A DNA stretch of 64,000 bases from Bacillus safensis (GCA_030159235.1 BSBG01000011.1:1-64000); one strand, 5' to 3'. Positions 42,613 through 51,756 are shown, counted from the first letter of the stretch. Translations and numbers: made by a program. Notes: generated by a model from the letters alone, not told the origin.

Positions 42613-43554
42613 ATGAACCAACTGCCAGCGGCACTTCAAACAGGGGATACGGTGGGAATTATTGCACCAGCAAGCCCGCCTGATGAATTGAAATTAGCAA
42701 AAGGGATTGCCTTTTTAGAAAGCCTCGGGCTGAAGGTGAAAAAAGGGAAGTATCTTGACCACCGGTACGGTTATTTAGCAGGGCGTGATCATGAAAGAGT
42801 GGAAGATCTTCATGGCATGTTTCAAGATCCAGAAGTCAAAGCGGTTATTTGTGCCTGCGGAGGATACGGGACTGGAAGACTGGCAGAAGCCATTGACTAT
42901 GACCTCATTCGCCGGAATCCAAAAATCTTTTGGGGTTATAGTGACATTACGTTTTTACATACGGCCATCCAGCAGCAAACCGGCCTTGTGACCTTTCATG
43001 GTCCGATGCTTTCCTCTGATGTGGGACTTGAAGAGGTCCATCCTTATACGAAGGACACCTTTTTGCAGCTGTTCACACCGAAAGCCTTTACGTATACGCA
43101 TCACTTGTCACCACTTCATACCTATTACCCCGGCACCGCTTCAGGTGAGATTATAGGAGGAAATCTGGCCCTCCTCGTGACAACACTTGGTACACCCTTT
43201 GAAGTGGATACGAAGGGAAAACTTTTGTTTATTGAAGATATTGACGAAGAGCCTTATAAAATCGACCGAATGATGCAGCATCTCACCTCTGCTGGAAAAT
43301 TGGATGAAGCGACTGGATTCATCATTGGAGATTTTCATCGATGTGAACCAAAAAAGAAAGACCAGTCCCTCACCTTGGAGCAGCTTTGGGAAACCTATCT
43401 TGTGCCGCAAAAGAAACCTGCACTTGGCGGCTTTCGGATTGGTCATTCATCACCGAACTTTGCCATTCCGATGGGCGTGCAGGCTGCACTAGATGCGGCA
43501 GGTAAAAAACTGCACATTTCTCCAGGTGTCGCAGCGAAAGAGGCGATCAAATGA
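42613..43554 (+). CDS. ykfA: LD-carboxypeptidase YkfA
   Basis: A 313-residue S66-family serine peptidase (LdcA-like) cleaving L,D bonds in murein tetrapeptides. The nucleophile Ser is in FWGYSDIT, catalytic Glu in LFIEDIDEEPYKIDRM and His near GFRIGHSSPN. First of four ykf genes that break down peptidoglycan peptides imported by Dpp. GAGGGG precedes the ATG; overlaps ykfB by four bases. Confidence 0.88.
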   Translation: MNQLPAALQTGDTVGIIAPASPPDELKLAKGIAFLESLGLKVKKGKYLDHRYGYLAGRDHERVEDLHGMFQDPEVKAVICACGGYGTGRLAEAIDYDLIRRNPKIFWGYSDITFLHTAIQQQTGLVTFHGPMLSSDVGLEEVHPYTKDTFLQLFTPKAFTYTHHLSPLHTYYPGTASGEIIGGNLALLVTTLGTPFEVDTKGKLLFIEDIDEEPYKIDRMMQHLTSAGKLDEATGFIIGDFHRCEPKKKDQSLTLEQLWETYLVPQKKPALGGFRIGHSSPNFAIPMGVQAALDAAGKKLHISPGVAAKEAIK

Positions 43555-44630
43555 AAATCGTGGATGTTCGTACATGCAGAACGAGTGTACCGCTAAAAAA
43601 GCCTTTTAAAACCGCTTTAAGAACGGTGTATGACGCAGTATCTCTAATCGTCATCATCACATATGATCAAGGTGATGTCAGCTACGGAGAGGCAGTCCCC
43701 ACATCGGTGATTACAGGAGAAACACTGGAAAGCATCGACTATGCCATCTGTGAAGTGATCAGACCGATTTTGCTCGGGGCTTCCTTGACAGAGTATGAAC
43801 AAATTTTTTCTGCCATGAACCGCGTGCTCGCATGCAACACAAGCGCAAAGGCTGCGATTGATATGGCCATTTATGATGGCTTGGCAAAGCAGGCAGGGCT
43901 TCCGCTTTATCAATACCTTGGCGGATATCGTGCTCAGCTCGAAACCGACTATACGGTCAGTGTAAACCGTCCGCATGAGATGGCAGAAGATGCAAAGCAA
44001 TACGCAGCTGAAGGATTTCAGACGTTAAAAATCAAAGTAGGAAAGGATGACATACACTCGGATATTCAGCGGATCAAGAGGATTCGAGAAAAAGTCGGGC
44101 CGGATATTCAGATCAGGCTCGACGCAAACCAGGGCTGGACGTGGAAGGAAGCGATCATCGCCATTCGAAAAATGGAAGCGCTGAATATCGAATTAGTAGA
44201 ACAGCCAGTGCCAAAAGAAGATATTGAAGGACTGCGCCGTGTGACAGAAGCGACGAATACATTGATTATGGCAGACGAAAGCATTTTCAGTTTCCATGAT
44301 GCGATCAAGGTGCTTGAAACGAGAAGCTGTGATCTGATCAATTTAAAATTAATGAAATCAGGTGGCATAAAAGAAGCGCTAAAAATCAATGCCCTAGCCG
44401 AAGCGTACGGGGTAAAGTGCATGGTTGGCAGTATGATTGAGTCAAAGCTTGGCATTACAGCCGCCGCACATTTCGCCGCAAGCCAGCCGAATATCACCCG
44501 CTGCGATTTTGATGCCCCGCTTATGCTGAAAGAGGACATGATAGACGGAGGAATCGTGTACAAAGGAAAAGATATATTTTTTCCGCTACATCATGGGTTA
44601 GGCATTCAAGGTGTGAAAGGAGTCTCGTGA
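43551..44630 (+). CDS. ykfB: L-Ala-D/L-Glu epimerase YkfB
   Basis: A 359-residue enolase-superfamily epimerase converting L-Ala-D-Glu to L-Ala-L-Glu. Catalytic lysines are in LKIKVGKD (KxK motif) and LINLKLMKSGG. Metal ligands: Asp in IRLDANQGW, Glu in ELVEQPV, Asp in MADES. It follows the LD-carboxypeptidase and precedes the endopeptidase, matching the known murein peptide pathway. Confidence 0.9.
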   Translation: MKIVDVRTCRTSVPLKKPFKTALRTVYDAVSLIVIITYDQGDVSYGEAVPTSVITGETLESIDYAICEVIRPILLGASLTEYEQIFSAMNRVLACNTSAKAAIDMAIYDGLAKQAGLPLYQYLGGYRAQLETDYTVSVNRPHEMAEDAKQYAAEGFQTLKIKVGKDDIHSDIQRIKRIREKVGPDIQIRLDANQGWTWKEAIIAIRKMEALNIELVEQPVPKEDIEGLRRVTEATNTLIMADESIFSFHDAIKVLETRSCDLINLKLMKSGGIKEALKINALAEAYGVKCMVGSMIESKLGITAAAHFAASQPNITRCDFDAPLMLKEDMIDGGIVYKGKDIFFPLHHGLGIQGVKGVS

Positions 44631-45547
44631 TGATATATGAATCAAAGGTTCCAGTCGCTAACGTATGGACAGCGCCGCAGTCGCCGAGAGACACCGATCG
44701 AAAGGTACTTCAGGATTTCATCAACATCAACGAGTGGATTGACGAGCAAACATATGAAGAAAAATTGGCTCTATGTGAAGAAAATTTGATCCAATCGCAA
44801 GTATTGCTTGGCGAACGAGTGATTGGATTAGAAGAGGCGGATGGCTGGATGAAAGTTGTCATTCCGCAGCAGGCCAGCCGGAAACATCCGCAAGGCTACC
44901 CAGGCTATATACCTGTTAAGCAGTTAAAGCAAGTAACAGAGGGAAGTGCGTCAGCTACATCTCTTATCGTTTGTCAGAAAAAAGCTACGCTATATCAAAA
45001 CGGGGAAGCAGATATGGAGATTAGTTTTTTAACAGAGCTGGCAGCAGTCAAAGAAGCAGATGAACAATTTCATGTTGTGACCCCAGTAGGTATGAGAGAA
45101 ATCAACAAAGCGGATGTGCGCCTGGTTTCGAAAGCTTTCTCTTTGACCGGCAAAGATGTTGTAGACGCAGGAAAGCAATTTATTGGCCTTTCGTATTTAT
45201 GGGGAGGCATGAGTAGCTTTGGTTATGATTGTTCGGGCTTTTCTTACAGCATGTACAAAGCATGCGGATATCTTTTGCCGAGAGACGCAAGTGATCAAGC
45301 AGTTCAAGGAACCCCGGTTACATCAAGCCATTTAGAGCCAGGCGACTTGCTGTTTTTTGCAAATGAAAACGGAAAGGGAGCGGTCCGTCATGTAGGGATC
45401 TACGCGGGAGATGGTATGATGCTTCATTCCCCTAAAACCGGCAGACAAATTGAGCTTCTTTCCCTTTCTGGCACTTCATATGAAAAGGAATGGGCAGGTG
45501 CAAGGCGGTATTTACCAAGCGAGAGGAGGAGCGATCATGGCAGTTGA
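44627..45547 (+). CDS. ykfC: gamma-D-glutamyl-L-diamino acid endopeptidase YkfC
   Basis: A 306-residue NlpC/P60 cysteine peptidase acting on free murein peptides. N-terminal SH3b-like domains (about 1-165) are followed by a catalytic domain with the Cys in YDCSGFSYSM, His in RHVGIYAGDGMMLHSPK. No signal peptide, consistent with a cytoplasmic recycling enzyme. It starts within ykfB (ATGA) and its 3' end overlaps ykfD by 11 bases. Confidence 0.9.
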   Translation: MMIYESKVPVANVWTAPQSPRDTDRKVLQDFININEWIDEQTYEEKLALCEENLIQSQVLLGERVIGLEEADGWMKVVIPQQASRKHPQGYPGYIPVKQLKQVTEGSASATSLIVCQKKATLYQNGEADMEISFLTELAAVKEADEQFHVVTPVGMREINKADVRLVSKAFSLTGKDVVDAGKQFIGLSYLWGGMSSFGYDCSGFSYSMYKACGYLLPRDASDQAVQGTPVTSSHLEPGDLLFFANENGKGAVRHVGIYAGDGMMLHSPKTGRQIELLSLSGTSYEKEWAGARRYLPSERRSDHGS

Positions 45548-46505
45548 ACCACTTTTACAAGTAAACAACCTCAAAAAACATTTTCATCTATCTAAAGGGA
45601 GAACCTTAAAAGCGCTGGATGGCGTCTCTTTTCAGCTGAAACAAGGTGAAACCTTTGGTCTCGTTGGTGAGTCTGGCTGCGGAAAATCGACACTTGGGAA
45701 AGTGCTCATGCGTCTTTATGAACCAACAGACGGTGAAGCCTTATATGAAGGAAAAAGTCTTCATCACCTTTCTAAAAAAGATTCATTTGATTTCAACAGG
45801 CAAATTCAAATGGTGTTTCAAGATCCGTATTCCTCCTTAAATCCGAGGCTGTCTGTAAAAGATATTATGCTGGAGCCAATGGAAATTCATCAGCTTTATG
45901 GCAGTCAAAAGAAAAGGATTACCCGTGTAAAAGAACTGCTCGAAGCGGTAGGATTAAGCTATGATTTCGCCACCCGCTATCCGCACGAATTTAGCGGAGG
46001 GCAGAGGCAGAGAATCGGCATTGCAAGAGCACTTGCCTTAGCGCCCAAGTTTATTGTGGCAGATGAGCCGATTTCTGCACTAGACGTCTCTGTTCAAGCG
46101 CAGGTTGTGAATCTGCTGAAGAAACTGCAAAAAGAGGAAGGGTTAACATTCCTCTTTATTGCACATGATTTGTCGATGGTGAAATATATTAGTGACCGAA
46201 TCGGTGTCATGTATTTAGGGCATCTCGTCGAATTGACGAGCAGTGATTCCTTATATCGAACACCGCTTCACCCATATACACAAGCTCTGCTGTCTGCTAT
46301 CCCGATCCCAGATCCTGACGTAGAGGACAGGCGCAAAAGATTTATTTTAAAAGGAGAAATTCCAAGTCCAGTAAACCCACCAAGCGGCTGTGTATTTCGA
46401 ACAAGATGTCCCGCAGCGATGGATGTGTGTGCGGAAAAAAAGCCAGCATTGCAAGCAGTGGAGGAAGGACATGAAGTCGCCTGTCATTTATACGATAGAA
46501 AATAG
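45537..46505 (+). CDS. ykfD: oligopeptide ABC transporter ATPase YkfD
   Basis: A 322-residue OppF-type ATPase. Walker [10 protein letters not shown], signature FSGGQRQR, Walker B FIVADEPIS, H-loop IAHDLSMV, and the C-terminal Cys-containing extension CVFRTRCPAAMDVC. It probably forms the second ATPase of the Dpp importer with DppD. ATG at 45537 follows GAGAGGAGG inside the end of ykfC; the longer frame to 45450 is not used. Confidence 0.88.
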   Translation: MAVEPLLQVNNLKKHFHLSKGRTLKALDGVSFQLKQGETFGLVGESGCGKSTLGKVLMRLYEPTDGEALYEGKSLHHLSKKDSFDFNRQIQMVFQDPYSSLNPRLSVKDIMLEPMEIHQLYGSQKKRITRVKELLEAVGLSYDFATRYPHEFSGGQRQRIGIARALALAPKFIVADEPISALDVSVQAQVVNLLKKLQKEEGLTFLFIAHDLSMVKYISDRIGVMYLGHLVELTSSDSLYRTPLHPYTQALLSAIPIPDPDVEDRRKRFILKGEIPSPVNPPSGCVFRTRCPAAMDVCAEKKPALQAVEEGHEVACHLYDRK

Positions 46506-46515
46506 GACATGCCAG

Positions 46516-46563
46516 AAAAAAGCCAGCGAGTAGACAAGCTATTCTACATGCTGGCTTTTTTGA
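46516..46563. terminator. bidirectional terminator ykfD/ykgA
   Basis: AAAAAGCCAGC pairs with GCTGGCTTTTTT around a loop of about 22 bases. The ykgA stop codon lies in it. Confidence 0.75.
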
Positions 46564-47425
46564 GGGATGAACGCCGAATAGGCAATGTGCAGCATCTGAA
46601 AGAGCCGCCAGATTTAATAATTTCAGAAAAGTCCACTTCAATGACGGTATACCCGTGAGCGGTTAATGCAGCATTTGTTTCTTGATTGATGGGCAGGCTG
46701 ATCACTTTTTTCTGCCCAATGGATAAAACGTTTGGTCCAAGTGTGAATTGCTCATGTTCACTTATTTCAATCAGATCATAATGCGTGTTGAGCAGCTGGA
46801 GATCCTTTTTCTTGAACGCTTCAGGATAAATGAGTATCTCATTAGGAGACAGAATATTCATCACACAATCAAGATGCAAAATGTGAGGAGGAAGGTGAAT
46901 AGGTATGATATCGTGATCCGGCAGTTCTTTTTTGAGCTGATGGATGGCGGCTGGATTGGTTCTTTTGCTCGTGCCAACAAATACACGAGATTGATCCACA
47001 AGCACATCACCGCCTTCAATCGTTCCGTCTGTCAGTGTGACGACTGACCATCCTTTTGCCTGTGCCCACTCTTTGAGGTATTGTTCTTCCCCTTGCCGAA
47101 CTGGAGCGGCCATGCTTGAAACAAAGAGCGTATGTCCAATCGTAAACCCAATATCCCGAGTGAAGACTTGCTCAGGGAAGCGGTCATTCGCAGGGAGCAG
47201 GATGGGCTGTACTTGATGATCCTTTAGTGTCTGGATCAATTGTTTATGCTGAGCGACTGCTTTCATTTGAGAAATATTTTCTTGTGCAAAATGCTTCTGT
47301 GTTTCGTTGATAATTTGTTTGATTTCCATATAAATGGGACTGCATAAAAGGACTTCATGTAAATCGTCATATTCATTCATGCACTGCGGCATTTTGTATA
47401 CTTGCTCTGCTCTCATCGAATCCAT
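46544..47425 (-). CDS. ykgA: dimethylargininase/amidinotransferase-family protein YkgA
   Basis: A 293-residue guanidino-group-modifying enzyme (DDAH/arginine deiminase fold). Substrate and catalytic segments: FTRDIGFTIG, EGGDVLV, His in HLDCVMNIL, and the C-terminal nucleophile Cys in GGSFRC. The annotated B. subtilis homologue is YkgA; the substrate is unproven. ATG at 47425 (MDSMRAEQ) with GGAGG upstream is preferred; the frame to 47536 has no ribosome binding site. Confidence 0.85.
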   Translation of the reverse strand: MDSMRAEQVYKMPQCMNEYDDLHEVLLCSPIYMEIKQIINETQKHFAQENISQMKAVAQHKQLIQTLKDHQVQPILLPANDRFPEQVFTRDIGFTIGHTLFVSSMAAPVRQGEEQYLKEWAQAKGWSVVTLTDGTIEGGDVLVDQSRVFVGTSKRTNPAAIHQLKKELPDHDIIPIHLPPHILHLDCVMNILSPNEILIYPEAFKKKDLQLLNTHYDLIEISEHEQFTLGPNVLSIGQKKVISLPINQETNAALTAHGYTVIEVDFSEIIKSGGSFRCCTLPIRRSSLKKASM

Positions 47426-47604
47426 CAAATGGCCTCCTTGTTCGTTCATAGTTCTATTATTCCTAGTTCTCGTCATGGTTGAAACATTTCCGAAAGAAAA
47501 TCTCTCACACGAGACTAAAGCAAAAAGTTTAGACAAACCTAAAAGAATAGTGTTTAATAAAAGTCGTTCCGCATCTAAGAAAACAGCAAGAAGGAGCTAT
47601 GATG

Positions 47605-48126
47605 ATGAGTGAAGAAAATTTCAAATACTGCAAGGAATCGAAAGTTGTCAAAACCAGCAGGGTATTCCCTCTCGATACGAATAACCACCAAACCTTATTT
47701 GGCGGAAAATTAATGAGCTATATAGATGACATTGCCTCCATCTCGGCAGCGAGACACAGCCGCTGTGAAACGGTCACAGCTTCAATGGATTCTGTTGACT
47801 TTTTAGAGCCAATTGGACAAAAGGAGTCAGTATGCTTGGAATCCTATGTGACATGGGTCGGCACGTCTTCTATGGAAGTGTTCGTTAAAGTCATTAAAGA
47901 AAATTTGATGTCGGGAGAACGCAGACTCGCAGCGACTTCATTTCTAACATTTGTCTCGTTAGATGAAAACGGTAAGCCTAAACGAGTCCCGCAAGTGATG
48001 CCGGAAACAGAGGAAGAGATCATGCTTCATCAAACAGCGAAGCAGCGGGCAGAGGAAAGAAAAAGCCGCCGTAAGCATAGTAAGGCACTGGCTGACGCAC
48101 TTGGCACAGATAAACCATGGGCGTAA
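47605..48126 (+). CDS. ykhA: acyl-CoA thioesterase YkhA
   Basis: A 173-residue hotdog-fold thioesterase hydrolysing acyl-CoA. The conserved segment NNHQTLFGGKLMSYIDDIASI holds the catalytic Asp region; ETVTASMDSVDFLEPI and VTWVGTSSMEVFVKV follow. Three consecutive ATG codons occur (47599, 47602, 47605); the last is best spaced from AAGGAG. Monocistronic with a terminator. Confidence 0.87.
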   Translation: MSEENFKYCKESKVVKTSRVFPLDTNNHQTLFGGKLMSYIDDIASISAARHSRCETVTASMDSVDFLEPIGQKESVCLESYVTWVGTSSMEVFVKVIKENLMSGERRLAATSFLTFVSLDENGKPKRVPQVMPETEEEIMLHQTAKQRAEERKSRRKHSKALADALGTDKPWA

Positions 48127-48128
48127 AA

Positions 48129-48158
48129 ATCACCCTTTTAAGCGGTGATTTTTTTTCT
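48129..48158 (+). terminator. terminator of ykhA
   Basis: AATCACC pairs with GGTGATT around CTTTTAAGC; eight T follow. Confidence 0.8.
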
Positions 48159-48165
48159 AGGACGG

Positions 48166-48222
48166 TATCTTGCATGGCAAGATAGTGTGTGATAAGATGA
48201 AGCTATCTTGTGATGCAAGGTA
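48166..48222 (+). promoter_or_regulatory. twin palindromic operators of the PadR regulator
   Basis: TATCTTG-N5-CAAGATA (48166-48184) and TATCTTG-N5-CAAGGTA (48204-48222) share arms and a 5-base spacer. They lie 38 bases apart just upstream of the padR-type gene, fitting autorepression by a PadR dimer. A promoter should lie between or over them. Confidence 0.7.
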
Positions 48223-48242
48223 CTGGAATCGGAGGAACAATG

Positions 48243-48569
48243 ATGACAACATCCACACAAATGCTAAAAGGAATTTTAGAAGGCTGCTTGCTCTCGATTA
48301 TTTCTGAGGGTGAGATTTATGGCTATGAAATGACGAAGAAGCTCGCACATTATGGGTTTGATCAAATTAGTGAAGGCAGTATCTACCCGATTCTGCTGCG
48401 TATGCAGAAGGAACAGCTTGTCACCACCGTCACAAAAGAATCAGCAAGCGGGCCAAAAAGGAAATACTATACGCTCACACAAGCCGGGGAACAAGCACTC
48501 ACAGCGTTTATTGCCCGCTGGAGTGAGCTTTCAAAAAATGTAAACCGCTTATTACAAAAAGGGAAGTGA
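48243..48569 (+). CDS. PadR-family transcriptional regulator
   Basis: A 108-residue winged-helix PadR protein. QMLKGILEGCLLSIISEGEIYGYEMTKKL, then GSIYPILLRMQKEQLV, are family-typical; the C-terminal helix mediates dimerisation. ATG at 48243 has GGAGGA seven bases upstream. It is followed after four bases by a HAAS-domain membrane protein, a common PadR pairing. The inducing signal is unknown. Confidence 0.88.
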   Translation: MTTSTQMLKGILEGCLLSIISEGEIYGYEMTKKLAHYGFDQISEGSIYPILLRMQKEQLVTTVTKESASGPKRKYYTLTQAGEQALTAFIARWSELSKNVNRLLQKGK

Positions 48570-48573
48570 AGTT

Positions 48574-49326
48574 ATGGTATCAAAAGAAACAAGGCACATC
48601 CTACTAGAGCTGAAACTCTATCTCATATCAAAGGGGAAAAATGAGGACGAAATTGATGAGCTGATGGATGAACTGACAACACATGCGGTTGAGGCTGAAA
48701 AAGATGGCAAAACAGGTGAGGATGTGTTTGGCGGAGATCCAAGGAGCTATGCTGATGAACTCGCAAAAGAGCTGTCGGGAGATCATAAAGACTGGGTTCC
48801 ATTCGTCAGTGCTTTCTTAATTGGGTCGCTCTTTTACATGATTTTATCAGATGCGATTAGTCAAAACTTATCGTATTCTTGGTTTGCTTTGATTGGATAT
48901 CCGCTCGTTTTAGTGGGCAATGTCATCATGATCATTGTGATGTTTAGAGCGTCTGCCTTTCAGACAAGCCGCCGGGTATTTCTCTACTTTTGGATCTTAG
49001 GAATCTTTCAGCTGACCTCAATGGTCACTATCAAACTGTTGGATCAAAAGCTCGGCACACCACTACTTGTCCTTACCTCAGGACAAAGGTGGGGTGTCAT
49101 CTTGCTTCTGCTGTTATGTATCATTGTTTTTAATGCGATTTTAAAGGCGAATGTCTTTTCATTGATTCCAATCATCTTTTTCGGACCGCAGCTCATATTC
49201 GAATGGATTGGCTGGACATCACCAAGCGTGCTTCTGCTGCAAAGTCTATTATCGATCGTCATCTTAATATTGCTAATGCTCATTGTTTTACGCAGGGCAA
49301 ACAAGAAAAATGAAAATACGATGTAG
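48574..49326 (+). CDS. HAAS-domain membrane protein
   Basis: A 250-residue protein. The N-terminal cytoplasmic part (about 1-75) has the HAAS/DUF1700-type motif (FGGDPRSYADELAKELSGD), and about six hydrophobic helices follow. Such proteins are paired with PadR regulators and are thought to sense or transmit membrane signals, but their function is not established. Same operon as the PadR gene. Confidence 0.75.
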   Translation: MVSKETRHILLELKLYLISKGKNEDEIDELMDELTTHAVEAEKDGKTGEDVFGGDPRSYADELAKELSGDHKDWVPFVSAFLIGSLFYMILSDAISQNLSYSWFALIGYPLVLVGNVIMIIVMFRASAFQTSRRVFLYFWILGIFQLTSMVTIKLLDQKLGTPLLVLTSGQRWGVILLLLLCIIVFNAILKANVFSLIPIIFFGPQLIFEWIGWTSPSVLLLQSLLSIVILILLMLIVLRRANKKNENTM

Positions 49327-49350
49327 CACATCCCATACGATGTGCTTTTC
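49325..49350 (+). terminator. terminator of the padR operon
   Basis: AGCACATC (49325-49332) pairs with GATGTGCT (49339-49346), then TTTC. The T-run is short. Confidence 0.6.
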
Positions 49351-49430
49351 TATTTCTAAAAAAATGTAGAAATGGAATCGTGTTTATCATTACAATGGGG
49401 AGAGGACAAAAATGAAAAGGGGTTCTGTTT

Positions 49431-49919
49431 TTGGATATCGTATGGGGATATGTACTCGTTTTTGTATTGGCTGCTTTGCCTTTTTTTGAAGTGGTTGGTG
49501 TCGTCCCATTGGCCATCTTAAGTGGACTGCATCCTGTGACAACGGCTGTGATTGGATTCATCGGCAACGTTCTTACAGTCTTGCTTCTCATTGTGTTCGT
49601 AGACCGGTTTAAAGCATGGTGGTTGAAGAGAAAAGAAGAGAAAGGTGATGAAAAAGGAGAGAAAAAACAGCTACGGGCCAGAAAAATTTGGGAACGATAC
49701 GGTCTGCCTGGATTAGCGCTCGTTGGTCCTTTTATCATCGGCAGTCATTTAGCAGCCTTGATGTGCATGAGCTTCGGAACGAAAAAAAAGCAAGTCGCGG
49801 TATGGATGACAGTCAGTTTAATGATGTGGACAGCGCTGGCGGCTAGCTTAACCGGTGCGGGCTTCCATTACTTTGCCCCAGATTCCAATGGATTGTTCGG
49901 AGATATTTTTAGCAAGTAA
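49431..49919 (+). CDS. small multidrug export family protein
   Basis: A 162-residue membrane protein with about four helices and a charged cytoplasmic loop (KRKEEKGDEKGEKKQ). The pattern PFFEVVGVVPLAILSGLHP and LPGLALVGPFIIGSHLAAL matches the Pfam Sm_multidrug_ex family, by eye. Substrate unproven. TTG start at 49431 after AAAAGGGG. Confidence 0.7.
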   Translation: MDIVWGYVLVFVLAALPFFEVVGVVPLAILSGLHPVTTAVIGFIGNVLTVLLLIVFVDRFKAWWLKRKEEKGDEKGEKKQLRARKIWERYGLPGLALVGPFIIGSHLAALMCMSFGTKKKQVAVWMTVSLMMWTALAASLTGAGFHYFAPDSNGLFGDIFSK

Positions 49920-49935
49920 ATAAGGAGGGCTATCC

Positions 49936-50481
49936 ATGACTCATCAAACAAGGACAGTGTTTGAGACAGAGCGCCTGAAATTGAGAACAATGAATGAATA
50001 TGATGCGGCATTTTTATATGATGAGCTGTTCCAAGATAAAGAAGTAATGAAGTATTATCCTTCTTTAAAGGATAAACAGCAGACGAAAGAATGGATTGCA
50101 TGGAATCAAAAGAATGACCGCATGTATCACACCTCATTATGGATCATCGAAGATAAAGAAACAAATGAACCACTTGGACAAAGCGGGATTGTTCTGCAAA
50201 ATATCGAAGGACAAACGGAGCTTGAGATTGGCTATATGCTAAAGAAAGCGGCATGGGGGAATGGCTATGCTGCTGAGGCTGCAAAAGGCTGTCTCACCTA
50301 TGGATTTCAAGAAATGAGGGTCAGGCGGATGGTCAGCTTAATTCGTCCTGAGAATGAAGCGTCGGTGAAAGTCGCTTTCAAAATGGGCATGGAAAAAGAA
50401 AAAACCATTTCAAAATGGGACCAAATCATTGATGTATACAGCATCACCCGTAACGGAGGAAACGGCTCGCTTACCGAATAA
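49936..50481 (+). CDS. ykkB: GNAT-family acetyltransferase YkkB
   Basis: A 181-residue RimJ/RimL-type GNAT N-acetyltransferase. FETERLKLRTMNEYD starts the domain, and AAWGNGYAAEAAKGCL holds the acetyl-CoA pyrophosphate-binding loop. NEASVKVAFKMGMEKE is the C-terminal signature. The position upstream of the guanidine exporter matches B. subtilis ykkB. The acceptor is unknown. AAGGAGG precedes the ATG. Confidence 0.85.
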   Translation: MTHQTRTVFETERLKLRTMNEYDAAFLYDELFQDKEVMKYYPSLKDKQQTKEWIAWNQKNDRMYHTSLWIIEDKETNEPLGQSGIVLQNIEGQTELEIGYMLKKAAWGNGYAAEAAKGCLTYGFQEMRVRRMVSLIRPENEASVKVAFKMGMEKEKTISKWDQIIDVYSITRNGGNGSLTE

Positions 50482-50497
50482 GCAGAGCCGTTTTTTT
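50461..50497. terminator. bidirectional terminator ykkB/ada
   Basis: AACGGCTC-GCTT pairs with AAGC-GAGCCGTT, T-run follows; it overlaps both stop codons. Confidence 0.8.
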
Positions 50498-51539
50498 ATC
50501 CACGCTGTTCTAACTGAAGCAAATATTTCTTCCGTTCAATTCCCCCGCCATAGCCACCGAGCTCACCACTTGTTTGAATCACGCGGTGGCAGGGAATGAT
50601 AATCGCCAATTGATTGGCACCATTTGCATTACCAACCGCCCGAACCAAATGCGGATCGCCCAGTATTGTAGCTAGATCTCGGTAGGATCTCGTTTCGCCG
50701 GAAGGAATGCGTGAGAGCTGGTTCCATACCTTCATTTGAAAAGGGGTGCCATGTAACGAAAGTGGTACCGAAAACTGCGTGAGTTTTTTTTCGAAATATA
50801 AGGTCAATTCCTTGGCCAATTGCTGATGGACGTTTGTTTCTCCAACTAAAATGCGGGCATGATGCTTCTTTCGCATGGTCTCAATTTCTTTTTCGAGTCC
50901 CCGCCTGTCCATAAATTCCAGTAAGTACACATGTGTGGCATCTGTCACACTGATCATCCGTCCGACCGGTGTGGAAATAAAATTTGCATAGAGAATGTTA
51001 ACCTGCGCTTTTTTAGGTGGATTGCCCATGATTTTCGTAAATGCATCATTGAAAGCGCTCGAAGAATCATAGCCGAAGCTGACCTGCTGATCGATCACTT
51101 TTTTCCCGTTCAAAATTTCTTTAAAGGCAAGTCCCATTCGGCGTGATCTTGCATATTGAACAAAGGTCATGCCGTAAATGTCTTTAAATTTTCTTCGAGC
51201 CGTAGCGGAGTGAATCCCTAATTGGCGAAAGTCTTCTTCCTTCCAGCGTTTCTCAGGATTTTTTTCTACCGCTGAAACGAGTGTTTTGACTTCTTCGGGA
51301 ATGCTGTTTGGGTATGTTAATGGTGTGCAGCGCTTGCACGGACGATACCCTGCCAGCAGTGCTTCCTCCGCTGTAAAGAAGAACTCACAGTTTTCATATT
51401 TTGGCTTTCGAGCTGTACAGGTGGCATGACAAAAGATACCGGTTGTCTTAATACAGGCAAAGAATGTGCCGTCATATTGCGGATTCTTGTCAATAAGTGC
51501 TTGATAAAATTCGTGTTTTTGTTCATCGGTCATCATCAT
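50496..51539 (-). CDS. ada: bifunctional Ada: methylphosphotriester sensor and O6-methylguanine methyltransferase
   Basis: A 347-residue fusion. The N-terminal Ada zinc domain has Cys37, Cys41, Cys68 and Cys71 (E. coli Ada: 38, 42, 69, 72). An AraC-type helix-turn-helix follows (about 95-180, SRRMGLAFKEIL...FGYDSSSAFNDAF). The C-terminal methyltransferase domain has the PCHRV acceptor Cys. B. subtilis splits these functions between adaA and adaB; here they are fused as in E. coli. Transfer of a methyl to the N-terminal Cys turns such proteins into activators. ATG at 51539 has GAGGTG upstream; the frame to 51614 is not used. Confidence 0.9.
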   Translation of the reverse strand: MMMTDEQKHEFYQALIDKNPQYDGTFFACIKTTGIFCHATCTARKPKYENCEFFFTAEEALLAGYRPCKRCTPLTYPNSIPEEVKTLVSAVEKNPEKRWKEEDFRQLGIHSATARRKFKDIYGMTFVQYARSRRMGLAFKEILNGKKVIDQQVSFGYDSSSAFNDAFTKIMGNPPKKAQVNILYANFISTPVGRMISVTDATHVYLLEFMDRRGLEKEIETMRKKHHARILVGETNVHQQLAKELTLYFEKKLTQFSVPLSLHGTPFQMKVWNQLSRIPSGETRSYRDLATILGDPHLVRAVGNANGANQLAIIIPCHRVIQTSGELGGYGGGIERKKYLLQLEQRG

Positions 51540-51662
51540 ATGATTCACCTCTTGATTTCCTATAAAATGTTTTTCAGGATTATTTGATCTATAATGCAGC
51601 AGAACGTTCATCACATCAATTTTATTTCATTATATCAGCGATGAGATCAATGGGGATCGTAT

Positions 51663-51719
51663 CTAAACCTGATCCTTCACTCTCGTATAACAATCAAGCA
51701 TTGCAAGTATCATAAACAT
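51663..51719 (-). CDS. micro-ORF of 18 codons
   Basis: Reads MFMILAMLDCYTRVKDQV. ATG at 51719 is preceded by a perfect AAGGAGG with an 8-base gap, the best ribosome binding site in this region. It lies 37 bases after the YrzI-like gene on the same strand. No homologue is recognised; the hydrophobic start could be a tiny membrane peptide. Coding status rests only on the ribosome binding site and position. Confidence 0.45.
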   Translation of the reverse strand: MFMILAMLDCYTRVKDQV

Positions 51720-51756
51720 ATCAATTTCCTCCTTTTGACACTTTTTATTTCCTATG

